DNA of 64,000 nt from Sanderia malayensis (lineage: Eukaryota; Cnidaria; Scyphozoa; Semaeostomeae; Pelagiidae): contig RQOL01000658.1 in NCBI GenBank assembly GCA_013076295.1, forward strand, positions 248,001-312,000, written 5' to 3'. Below, one piece after another: positions 12,318-23,150 of this stretch. Numbering within the stretch: the first letter of the stretch is position 1; each line of letters begins with the position of its first letter. The notes beneath the pieces were generated by a model that saw only the letters and a list, made by a program, of their open reading frames with translations, was not told the origin of the DNA and did no database searches. The position numbers and the translations under genes are program-made.

Positions 12318-13722
12318 ATGGCATGTTGTGGCAAAGAAGGAATGGATATTGAATATGAGAAAACGATGAATTCTGGTGAAGAGGTTGTTCTCAATACGAT
12401 TGCTGACTCACCAAAGCAAAGTATTCAAATTTATTTAGTAAATGGAGAGGGCGTCCGCGTCATGACTGAAGTGAGTGGTGGAGCAACAAGTGGAAATGAT
12501 TCGAAGTCTTTCAACCATAATCAAACTACGACGCAATGTCGTGTAGAAAGTGCACCCGAAAAGTGTGTATCAAGTAATATGTCGCCTAATGCTGACCAAG
12601 ATGTAACCCATCATACCTCAAAGGCCCAGGATATTGTTACAACAGCAGTGCCAAGTCTTTCATTAGAAAGTGAAAAGACCAAGTTGATTAATCAATCTGA
12701 ATTTAAGTTACTTTATGTAGATATTGATGCACACTGTAGAAGCATGGTAAGTAACTCAATCGCAAAGAATGATTCAAGGCCAAAGAAGTCTGTCTTCAAA
12801 CATTCAAAGTTGAAACAGAGAAAGCACTCAAAGCACAGTAAATTGCACAAACCAAGAGCTTCTTTTCCAGAGACTGTGTTACCAGAGCATTTGAAAACGA
12901 AACGTAAGATTGAAACAAATTCTGTCATTGATTTGACACAACGAGAAGTAAAGCCAATTATGGAAAATACATTTGCTATCAATGAAGAAATAGACTATAA
13001 GTGTACATGACTTTGAACAAAAGCTTAAATCTGTGTTGTTTTTGTGCAAAGCCAGCAAACTATGCTTCTTTGGATGCCCTGTTTGGGGCATATGAGCTGA
13101 AGGTAGAAAATACTAGTACGGTCTTGTCGCAATTAGATTCAACAGTGCAAGTTTGGTTACACCGGGATTGTGCTCTATGGACTCCAGGCATCTGTTTGCG
13201 TGGTTCTAGTCTGGTGGGACTTGGTCCTGCTTTGAATGATGCTGCTAATATGGTAGGCAGTTATTGTAAGCTCTTGCATCCTCAGAATATCTTTGCCTGG
13301 AAAGTTCTTGTAGCAATCTATTTGAGTCATGTTACAGTTGTATATTCCAGGGTATATACAAAAGGACATATGGTATTCCTTGATTAGTGACAACTGGCTT
13401 ATTTCCATAAACTTTGCATATCACATTCAATCATTGTTTTTGATTGAAGTTTTTTTCTTTTCAGAAATGTTACAATTGCTTACGAATTGGTGCTACATTG
13501 AAATGCTCTCACAGTCACTGTGAAAAGATTTTTCATTACTTTTGCGGAAAACGTTCAGGTAATGTTAAGAGTTCTCTACAAATAAATTCATCCTCTCAAA
13601 ATGTTATATTACAATATGCAATGGTATTTGTGACTTTAATATTTTTAACCTCTGGTTATTGCTTTCTAGGCTGTAGTTTAAATCCTCAGAACTTTACAAT
13701 ATTGTGCCTAAAGCACAAATGA
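12318..13722 (+). CDS. TCF20/RAI1-like nuclear protein with extended PHD finger (apparent frameshift)
   Basis: Segments: 12318-13252, 13465-13558 and 13670-13722. The 3' part encodes an extended PHD (ePHD) domain: LCCFCAKPANY, VWLHRDCALWTPGICL, then KCYNCLRIGATLKC, HCEKIFHYFCGKRSGC and ILCLKHK, with the Cys/His spacing and C-terminal position of TCF20 and RAI1. Introns fall after GPALNDAANM and after KRSG. These vertebrate proteins are chromatin-binding transcription regulators. The N-terminal 230 codons are Ser/Lys/His-rich, with basic stretches like a nuclear signal and the segment NSVIDLTQREVKPI. This frame stops at 13010 while the ePHD frame opens only after 12998, and no convincing intron joins them. 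Either a one-base assembly error or a real frameshift separates the parts. The protein is far shorter than vertebrate TCF20/RAI1. Confidence 0.75.
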
Positions 13723-14685
13723 ATTTACAGACTTCAGAACTTCAGAAACATCATTAATTTCATTATTATCATGGTATGATTGTGTTTGATTTGCTTCTTG
13801 CTCCTGCTTTATATTTTAGCGACAATATTTCAATTCCTTCATTTGTTATGTTTGTCAAAATTTTCAGTCCTTTCATTTGTTATGTTCGTCAATGTAAATA
13901 TTTGAAATATTAAAAACAGAAATTAAAAGGAAAGAAAAATAGTGTAAGAATATGCCCAAGAAAGTCATGATATTAATTGAAGTAGCTAATGCCGGATATA
14001 TACTACAAGCAGCATATTTCCCCTATCTTCACCATAACTGAGTTCACTTCAAAAGCAAATTTTTCTCCAAGTCATGTTTTGTGTAGCTTGGTTGCACTTG
14101 TGTAGGGTGCTTCAAAATTGTAGGACTGCATGTTCTGCTTGAATCGACAGCAGGAATATCAGTGTTGTTGATATCAAAACTCTCTACAATCTGACTTTTG
14201 CCGGAGAATAATGTGAATTTCTGATATAATGTGAAGTGAGCTTATATCCTTCGTTTGTGTGCGGCAGTGAAGAGGGGGTTGGTTTGGTGTCTTTCCCAGT
14301 CTCCTGCCTTGTTATCTGCGCTTTATTATTGTTTATCAGCAAGTTCGTTGTTTTGTTTTTGCGATGTCGTTTTCGTGCACAAAGCGTGTTGCGGTTACGC
14401 ACACTGACACGTGTGCTTCTCTGCCGCCATTGATGCTGACGCAGAGGCGCTTAACCATTATGTAGCTTATTCAGTATATATATATGCAATTCATAGTTCC
14501 ATCCACCATCGACCTGCAATTATGAAGTCCATAAATTGTGCATTTAAGGCTATGTTCATGTTGTTTACTTTAATCCTTGCCTCAAGTATATGAAAAATTA
14601 ATCAGACATTGGCTACATTAGACGCTATTACTTCATTTGCTAAGCAGATGAAAAAGTGTTCCGAGGAACAACTACTACAGCTGAG
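13723..14685. other. Intergenic with possible TATA element
   Basis: AT-rich, with no convincing coding. A TATATATA run near 14475-14487 lies about 200 bp upstream of the next start codon and could be its promoter, or could simply be low-complexity sequence. Confidence 0.35.
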
Positions 14686-15683
14686 ATGTTGAATTCATTT
14701 TTGTTTTCTCTTTGCGTTATCTGCCTGCTCCTTATTGCACACGGTAAGTGGCTGTACTAGCTTACAATGTATATGTCTTCTTATCTTGAAACAAGCTGTA
14801 TCCATCGTGCTAGTAGTATTGTGTATCCATCGTGCTAGTAGTATTTAAAACAACGATAAAAACATAGATAGTTGTGAATTTGTGTTTTCTTTTTGGACAT
14901 GCTTCGATATATTGAGGGTCAAACTTAAAAGTAAATATGTCACTTTTGATCTTGCACCATTTAGTGTGGTCTAAAGTCAGTGATATTAGTAAGAAAATAT
15001 CCGCAATACCAAACTACCTTTATTAGTAATTTGGTGTGGTAAGAAGGAATTGTGGCTCACAAATAGTCGAAATCTACTAATTAGAACCTCGACATTTTAA
15101 ACAATTTCCAGCTACCTAGGACAGGTGAGAAAGTTAGGAGTCCAAAAAATTTCACGGTGTAGTAGACTATAATACCTTCCATGGATATTGGCATAGCGAA
15201 TCAAAACATTTTTAAAGCAGATGCTTTGCTTATACTATTTTTGGCCAAATCCAAATTCTAAACTGTGGCTGCTGATTTTCGGTAGGTTTGAAGAGAGAAC
15301 CACGACCGACACCTCGCGAAAGTTTGAAAGCGAAAGTTCTGAAGGTAAAGTGCTGTCGACTTGGAGCCAAGCTGGCCAAGCACGGCAACCTGCGCTGTAG
15401 ATGGTCGATGGATCTCATTTGGAACATTCGCAAAATTGATCGGCAGTGGCAAACAAAGTCGTGGGTGACCGGAGCAAGTCCCGCAAGGACACTTGCCAGC
15501 ATCCGCAGGCTTCACAAATGCAAGCAGTTCAAGTCCATCTTCAACAAATGCTGCGAAACGGAGAGGATCGCAAACAAAAACTTTTTAACGCTTCTCCTCG
15601 CCCGGCTTCCCAGCCGCACAAACAACAATGACAATGGCAACAACAACAATAATAATGACCGTGATGAAGACAACAAAAAGTAA
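14686..15683 (+). CDS. Small secreted six-cysteine protein, unknown family
   Basis: Two exons, 14686-14743 and 15286-15683, joined in phase 1, give 151 residues. Exon 1 is almost exactly a signal peptide (MLNSFLFSLCVICLLLIAH) and ends at a consensus GTAAGT donor. The mature part is very basic and has cysteines spaced CC-x13-C-x40-C-x9-CC, a symmetric pattern that could give three disulfides. It contains several Trp residues and ends in an Asn/Asp-rich tail with NNNDNGNNNNNND. The layout suggests a secreted signalling or defence peptide, but I do not recognise the cysteine pattern and assign no function. Exon 2 could be read in another frame, but only this frame joins the signal exon in phase. 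Confidence 0.65.
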
Positions 15684-15838
15684 GCCTGATAAACGTCAAA
15701 GGATAGAGGTGGGAGGAAGAAATAGTTTGTGGAGAGCTTTTATGGCACGATCTTCCCCTGGCATTAGTATATCTCCTTTTTAAAAGAACATCTTCATATG
15801 TATCACTTATTTTTTTATTTCATTTTATTATCTATTTA

Positions 15839-15914
15839 GCCATTGCCAACATTAGAACTCGCGTAATTAATATCACATCGAGGCCATCATCGACAATTCG
15901 GTGTTGGTAATGGC
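15839..15914 (+). other. Stem-loop in probable 3'UTR of the six-Cys protein
   Basis: GCCATTGCCAACA (15839-15851) pairs with TGTTGGTAATGGC (15902-15914), a 13-bp stem with one G-U pair. It lies about 160 bp after the stop codon and before AATAAA-like signals near 15927-15966. Its role is unknown. Confidence 0.5.
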
Positions 15915-16150
15915 GAAAGAAATAATAAAATAAATATAGCACCGGGTTATAACACCAAGAATTAAATAAAGAACTTGGCAGAATCTGTTAAAAGAAGAAA
16001 TGTATTTAATTTCTATTGTTATGAAAATAAAATACCGAACTCTTTTTTTCTGTGACCATTAAACTTTGTAAAAGAGAGGAGGTAGATGGAAGGCCATTAC
16101 TTTTACGCTGGTCCCTTGCGCTTTTCAGTATAGTGATTCTTTGACTGGCT

Positions 16151-17017
16151 TACCGTATTTACTCGAGTGAACGTCGCCCCCGTATGAGCGCTGCATTTGA
16201 GAGAGATAACGTTAAAGAGCGCAGTCCCCAAATGAGCGCCGCAGTTATCTTTTTTGTAAATGTGGCGCTACTGTAAAACCACTTAGAAGGGGGTTTTACA
16301 CGTGGGTTCAACGACGAAGGTTCAAACACAACAGATTATTAATATTACGACAAACTCACAGTTATTTTCTTGACAGAAGAGTCTTTGGTGATTCGGTTTC
16401 TTTTTCGTTCAAATTCACTTCTTTAATTCAAATTCAATCGATACTGATACTCGTGACGCGGTCACTCAACAACAACCAACAAAAATCCAACTGCACATTT
16501 AACTACAAATTCAACTCCAAATTCAAAAACTAACTAAAAATCAATGAGAAGAAGGTTAAATACCGATACTTGTTACACGTGACTACAATTACCAAAAAAG
16601 GAATAATATTGTTTAAAGATAAAGTTCTACCAATCAAAATAAAGCAAGTCATTAATGAGTTAAAAATTACGAAATACAAAATCAAAGTTCAACTAAAAGA
16701 GATTACGAAATTAGGAATATATAAAAATCAAAGGTCAATTGTTACCATGGTTAATTGTTGCTATAGTTGCAAGCATCGTTGCATTGTTCTTTCGCAACAC
16801 TACCTAGGGAATTTATTTTCTTGCATTAAAACACACAGTGTTTCAAACTTGTATATTTTACTAACAAAAGATTGTTTACAATTGACTTGTTTTACTAAAA
16901 AATGACAGAGTTTTGAAAAAGCGCTGGCCCCGTAAGAGCGCCCCCCCCCCAAATAAGCGCCGCATCAAATGTACTGAAAATTAAATGAGCGCCGCGCTCA
17001 CTTGAGTGAATACGTCT
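16151..17017. mobile_element. MITE-like element with imperfect TIRs (GAGCGCCGC family)
   Basis: Left end TACCGTATTTACTCGAGTGA and right end TCACTTGAGTGAATACGTC are inverted copies with few mismatches. Both sub-terminal parts carry AAATGAGCGCCGC blocks and C-runs. The interior is AT-rich with no transposase. It resembles the other C-run elements here that end in TACGGTA. Confidence 0.65.
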
Positions 17018-17713
17018 TTTGTCATCATTGACCAATAGAAATTGGCGTTGAAAATTGCGCGCGCCACGCCAACAAAACTTCTGCCAACAAAACAACAACG
17101 TGCGTGGACTTGTTGATCTTGAAGTTTTCGTGAAGCTGGTGGACTGACCGACAGCAAGACAAGCAAGACTCCACTGCAGTTTCAAGTTTTCAAGTACAGA
17201 GCAATGTACGTATTTTGTATGTCATACCATTGCATTGTTCTATTAAGAATTCTAGTACTTAGTTTTTAATACCTGAAGCATTGCAATTGCTCTTGCCCGG
17301 TATTTTAGTTGCTTTTTTACAGTCTTGATACTGTGGCAAGATGAGATGGACGCACGTTGTATTTTACAACACCATTTCTATCTTTCCTCGTTTCGTCAAC
17401 TCGGACCTATAAAATAAGAAATAAAAAGATTTAGCAAGATTAATAAGCAAATAGCATGTAATTGCTTTCTCAGTTTTATTACTTATAACTGCACGTGTCG
17501 AGTTAAGCGGCCTAACCTGGACTTCTTTTCGAAGGCATTTGTGTGCAAAGATATATACTAACGTGTCATTTTTCTCACCTGCCTCATCATGGTGGTCAAC
17601 TCAGACAAGAAAAGGCTAATCTGCAATATTTGAAATAAACGATACCCAAAGCGTGCAGTATTCACGAAATCACGAACGACTAATCTATAACTATATATTT
17701 ACCTTAAGATATC
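17018..17713 (+). other. SHMT upstream region, probable 5'UTR exon(s)
   Basis: A GC-richer patch at about 17040-17210 followed by an AT-rich stretch up to the coding start is typical of a promoter and 5'UTR exon. I could not fix a donor/acceptor pair with confidence and see no coding. Confidence 0.35.
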
Positions 17714-19593
17714 ATGATGGACAATTCAAGTTCCACTTGGTTGTGCGAGCCACTCGAAACCAATGACCCTGAGATCTTCCAACTGATATCTGATGAGAAG
17801 GAAAGGCAAATCAAAGGACTAGAGATGGTAGCATCTGAGAATTTCACCAGCAAAGCAGTCATTGATGCACTGGGATCCTGTTTAACAAACAAATACTCTG
17901 AAGGTGAAGTTGGTGCACGCTACTACAGTGGCAATGATAATATCGATAAGATGGAAGCCCTTTGCAAGCAAAGGGCATTAAAAGCTTATAGGTAATCTAT
18001 CTATCTACAAATTACTGATGGTACATTGGATTTTCCTGCTCCTAATGGATTTTCCTTTCCTGCTCCATTGCATTTTCTTGCAACTAATGATACATTGGAT
18101 TTTCCTGCTCCTCTCTGTAAACTTCTAAACTGCAGCTTTCTATTGAACCTGCCTCATTTTTCTATCATGTGCATCAACTGGTGTTTAATTGATTTCTCAT
18201 AGGCTTAATTCAGAAGAATGGGGTGTGAATGTCCAGCCACTGTCTGGCTCACCAGCCAACTTTGCTGTCTACACTGCCCTTTTGAAACCTCATGACAGAA
18301 TCATGGGCCTTGATTTGTCAGATGGGGGTCACTTGACTCACGGTTTCATGACAGACAAGAAAAGAGTGTCAGCAACATCTCTATTCTTTGAATCAATGCC
18401 CTACAAAGCTAACCCTGCTACTGGGCTAATTGATTATGACCGGCTGGAGATGACAGCAACACTATTTCGGCCTAAAATGATTGTTGCTGGAAGCAGTGCC
18501 TACCCGCGTGAACTTGATTATGCTAGATTCAGAGCCATATGTGACCAGGTTGGCGCCCTCCTGCTGGCTGACATGGCTCACATCAGTGGATTGGTTGCAG
18601 CCAACATTGTGGCATCACCATTTGAATTTGCTGACATCGTAACAACTACAACTCACAAAAGCTTGCGAGGGCCCCGTGCCGGGATGATTTTCTTTCGCAA
18701 AGGTGTCAAATCAGTGAAGAAGAACGGAGATAAAATATTCTATGATTTTGAATCAAAAATCAACCAAGCTGTTTTTCCTGGCCTCCAAGGTGGTCCACAC
18801 AATAACAACATTGCAGGTGTCGCTGTGGCACTTCAACAGGCCAACACGCAGAAGTTCAAAGATTATTCTGTGCAGGTTCTGAAGAATGCCTCCACTCTGG
18901 CTGCTGAGATGACAAATAAAGGGTATAAAGTCGTAACAGGGGGCACAGATTTGCACATGTTTGTACTTGATGTCCAAGACTTTGGTATCAATGGCAGCAA
19001 AGGAGACAAGATCTTGGACCTTTGCAGTATAACAGGTAATAATAATAACCACTGAGAAATGATGGCAGGATATAGTGCTTTCAAGGGTTTTTTCTTTTGA
19101 TTTGATGTTATCTGTATACAGTATACTGTCTGTGTATTCATGTTTGAAAGTGTCTCCCCCCCCCCTGTGTCACAAAACATTGCCAGCATCTCTTCTCATA
19201 TGCCAGTCACTTGATACTACCGTCTTGAATGCGCAGTTTACTATCTCCTATAGTTGCTTCGCTATTATGACTATTTTATCCTTATTTTCTACAGCTAACA
19301 AGAATACTGTGCCCGGGGATAAAAGCGCGTTGCGTCCTGGTGGTTTACGCTTCGGAACACCAGCACTGACGTCACGAAATATGAAAGAAAAGGAGATGGT
19401 AGCTATTGCTGATTACTTGCATTCGGCTTTTAAAATTGCAGTGGATGTGGAAAAGTCGTTCAATTTGACAGCTTCCACGTCCACTTTTCGAGATTTTGTC
19501 GAAAAACTAGAGGAGCCAGCTTTCAAGGAAAGGATTGATGCTTTGAAGAAGGACATTGAGAGTTTTGCGCAATCCTTTCCAATGCCTGGGTAA
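17714..19593 (+). CDS. SHMT1: Serine hydroxymethyltransferase (cytosolic type)
   Basis: Three exons, 17714-17991, 18203-19035 and 19295-19593, encode 469 residues. The enzyme interconverts serine plus tetrahydrofolate with glycine plus methylene-THF, using PLP. Visible landmarks: [52 protein letters not shown], the PLP-lysine motif [22 protein letters not shown], and [16 protein letters not shown] near the end. There is no N-terminal targeting extension, so it is the cytosolic form. Slightly unusual positions are [10 protein letters not shown], where most SHMTs have RYYGGxExID, and PHNNNIA in place of PHNHxIA. The length is normal for the family. The intron after KAYR contains a short duplication of a GATACATTGGATTTTCC motif. 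Confidence 0.95.
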
Positions 19594-21016
19594 TGTATTT
19601 GAAGTACAAGTAATGGACAACAGATGATAAATGAGCTGGCTGAAACTGGTTTTTGGACTTTGGTATTTATTTGCTATTCTTTACAGTTTTGTATATTTTT
19701 TGGGTCTGTCTGTGTCGCTTGCAGGCTTTTAGTTTTGCTTGATGTGTCCATGTGAACCGAAAGCCTAATACCGGACGTTTAACGTGTAGTGTGAAGTAAT
19801 GTTAGAGTTATTTGTAATAAAAGAAAGCCTAGAAGGAGCGTGGTGTTCTTTATTGTACGGTTCAATTTTTTTACTTCAAATAGATGTTTGCGAGCTGTTT
19901 GAAATTATCACTGAGCCTTTGAAACCTCTGGATGTAGCCGACCTCACGTGGAAGCGTAGAGGAAATGTAGCCAACATAAATGCACCAGTATAAAGATGAA
20001 AAGCATAATAACTCTGTAAATATGAGCTGGAATTTTTATAATACTTTTAAGTATCAGCCACGAGCCTACCAATTAAAACTTCGTTTTACAATAATAATTA
20101 ATTCCAGCAATTAATTTTAAGCCACAGTGTTAAGACCGCATCATAAGCATAAGTAGTTAAGTTCCTTTCAATAGATAGTCCAATATGGGTAGCACATTGT
20201 GTGGATCACTGTAGAGTTTCTTTGAAAATCAACCACACGCTCAAACAGCGGTATTGATCACGAAGTCAAAACTCGCCACTTACGCTCAAAACTTACCTTT
20301 CAATAACACACCTACCTTCTTTTTCTAGTTTTGAACTTTTCATATTTCAATTTTTTATAGGTCATATTTTCATGTGCATCGTCCATCGTCTACTTTTCTT
20401 GTGTTTAAAACATTGTTGATTAGCTGGTCAGGGTTTTTTGAAAACAGTCTCTCGTTATTTGATTATCAATGTATAATATATGTACATGGTGACGCGAAGA
20501 AGAATGAAGTTCGCTTTAAACATCTGGCTATTTAGCGGTCAGGCAAACAATGAGAGTATTCGAAATAATTTCCCCAAGATTTGAAAGTTAATGAGCGCAA
20601 GTGTGCGTGCAGCATTGAGACGTGCCTTGCATCGATTTCTGGGTATATAAGTAAAACGGGTAAGTCGGTACAATCAAATTCATTACATATAAATTGCTCA
20701 ATTACACAAAATTCAATATGTACATTTATTAAATATACATATGCACGCATCTATAACAAAACGAGCAAAAAAGCAACAGTTTGCACCAATGTTTCGAGTT
20801 TCAGGCTCGTGTGAGTAAACGTCAATTAGTAGTACAAGATAAGATATTACTGTGATTCTCCACTCTTATTTACATTTTCAATGTAGAGTGCGTCACTCTG
20901 CATTAAATAAGTATTTATTTCAAAGAAGCATGGATGTAGATTATATATATAAGCACACTTAAATATATAGTTCATAGATCTATTGATCAAAGTTCTAGTG
21001 CAAAAAAATAACTGTC
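19594..21016. other. Intergenic, SHMT to VIAAT-like gene
   Basis: About 1.4 kb of AT-rich sequence. An AATAAA at 19818 is a likely SHMT polyadenylation signal. TATATATA-type runs near 20944 precede the next start at 21017. No gene recognised. Confidence 0.45.
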
Positions 21017-23150
21017 ATGGGAATTTCATCTTCGAGAGACAAGGACATCGAAGAGGAGACACTGCATTTGACGGAAGAAGTTTTTGGTGAAGAAGATATT
21101 TGTAATGATGATAATAGACCGAAAGAAGAAAAAGAAACGTGCAGTGGGGATAACAAGGCGCCTGATACCAGTAGAAAGGAAGAAAATGCTTCGTCAAAAC
21201 TTCAAACTTCTTGGAATATTTTAAACCTAATACAAGGTATACTTTCAATTCGCTAGATTTGCTTGCAGAATTGTGTGTGGTGCAATCTTTAGTTGCTGGT
21301 TAAAATGCTGAAGCTTTGATCGAGCCTTTTATGTTATATAATTCCAGTTAACTCTTGTATTTTCAACTCCAAGAACAATTTTAAATTGCAACGAGTTTGG
21401 ATGATGGGTTTTTGTTTTATAAAGGTGGATTATTTGCTGATTTCAGAGAAAACAGAAAATGATCTTTGATTCAGACAGAGTTTGCTTTACACGCGTTCGA
21501 GCTATACAGATTTGACTCCATGTGCTTCATTACGTATTGTACAAAAAACAGACTGATGTAATTTGTTATAAATATCTTCCTTAGGTCGGATCCAGGCCCC
21601 GCACTCATATAATTTTTCAAATTTAATCAACTGTAAATAGGCTTTTTAGTATTATGTACACTATTCAAGTAAGGTTGGAGTCTCTCTGCTTCTGCCCTTC
21701 TACCAATGCATTACAACACAATTGTGCTTGAAATATTGTTGTTCGGTTTTAGGAATGGGTACGTTGGGAATTCCATATGCTATTAAAGTTGGTGGCTTAT
21801 TTTGCATCGTTATTATCGTCCTGGTTGCAATGGTTACAAACTACACGGGCGGCTTGATAGTCAACGCGCAGTACGAAGATGACAACGAAGAAGAAGAAAG
21901 CGAAAATGGTGATGTTGAAGAGAATAAGGATCTTCTTAAGAAGAACAAGAACAACGACGAGGAGACAAAAGTCAAGAAAAGAAACGGTTACGCAGCAGTT
22001 GGTGAGAAATTATTTAAAGCGAATTGTCTTTGTTTACTTTTTCTCTTTACATCGTCAATTTGTTATTCTTTTGATTACTTGATAATTGAGGCTCATCAGC
22101 AAGGAGTCTCTACTTGGGCCATTGAAACAACGCGTGTACTTATTTCCAGGCAAAGCGGTCTGGACAAGACACGGTTCCCGTATCGTAAGCTCTGTCCAGC
22201 TGATCCACTTTTTTGGCGCATGTGTACTCTACCTGATTCTGGTTGCGAATTTTTTGGAGGGAATATTTCCCAGGATACTGCTCACGGAATACCAGTGCAT
22301 GATATTGGCAGGCGTACTCGTATTCCCTACCGCCTTTCTCACCAACCTTAGCAATATAGCTTGGCTTAGTTTGACGAGCATTGCATCCATGAACCTCGTT
22401 TTCATCTCGCTGATACTCTACTCCGTACGAAGCGTTTCTGATTGGAGGTTCTCCACGCTTCCCGTGGCAAGCGTAAGAGGCTGTGCTATAGCCAGCTGCA
22501 TCATACTGTTCAGTTATTTGGCCCATCCCTACTTGCCCCGCATCGAGGCAAGCATGAAGACGCCGCGACAGTTCAAATTCGTGGCAAACATCGCCTTCAT
22601 GCTCGCGACGATGACAAAAATTGTCTTTGGCCTCACACTTGCGTGTCGTTATGGCGATTTGACGAAACAGCGAATCACAAACAACATCGAAACTCCAGGC
22701 TTCATGTATGCTGCTGATGCATGCTTGGCGGTCAGCGGCCTTTTCTCCTACTGTATGCCCGCGAATCTCATTATGAATATCATTCAACGATCCAATTTCG
22801 ACATATTTGCCAAACTGTTCCCCTTATCGCGGCTGAACAAGGTGATGAGTTGGAGCGAGCGAGGTGTTGACTTGGCCATGAGGGTAGCCCTGGTCTTCTT
22901 GAGCACGTTTGTAGCCATATTTCTACCAGAGTTCTCGTTGCTTATGGCCATCTACGGCAGCGTGACTGCAGTCTGTCTCGTAATTATTTTCCCCATCCAC
23001 TTCTTTTCAACATTGAAAAGAAAGGCGATGAACAAACAGCAAATCGTGTTCAATTACACAATATTAGCTACGTTCGTTGCTGTTGGAGCTGTTGGCTTTT
23101 GCTACTCCCTTCAGGCTCTAATTTCCTCCCTGAGAAATGCAGAGATTTGA
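21017..23150 (+). CDS. VIAAT/VGAT (SLC32)-like amino-acid transporter
   Basis: Three exons, 21017-21236, 21753-22001 and 22150-23150, encode 489 residues. The fold is an AAAP/APC-type transporter. An acidic cytoplasmic N-terminus leads into SWNILNLIQ|GMGTLGIPYAIKVGG, the TM1 signature shared with vesicular GABA/glycine transporters. About ten hydrophobic segments follow, including VQLIHFFGACVLYLI, ASCIILFSYLAHPYLP and FNYTILATFVAVGAVGF. Vertebrate SLC32A1 loads GABA or glycine into synaptic vesicles; many invertebrates, cnidarians in particular, have expanded families of uncertain substrate. Notable here is a long, highly charged loop after TM2, with repeated Glu/Asp and Lys runs, where vertebrate VGAT has a short one. 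Substrate and vesicular location are inference. Confidence 0.85.

Noticed and set aside
16570..16905. Plus-strand 111-codon frame
   Set aside because: Inside a MITE-like element, AT-rich, no recognisable domain.
22140..22787. Minus-strand 215-codon frame
   Set aside because: Lies opposite the conserved VIAAT-like exon and has no domain similarity I recognise.
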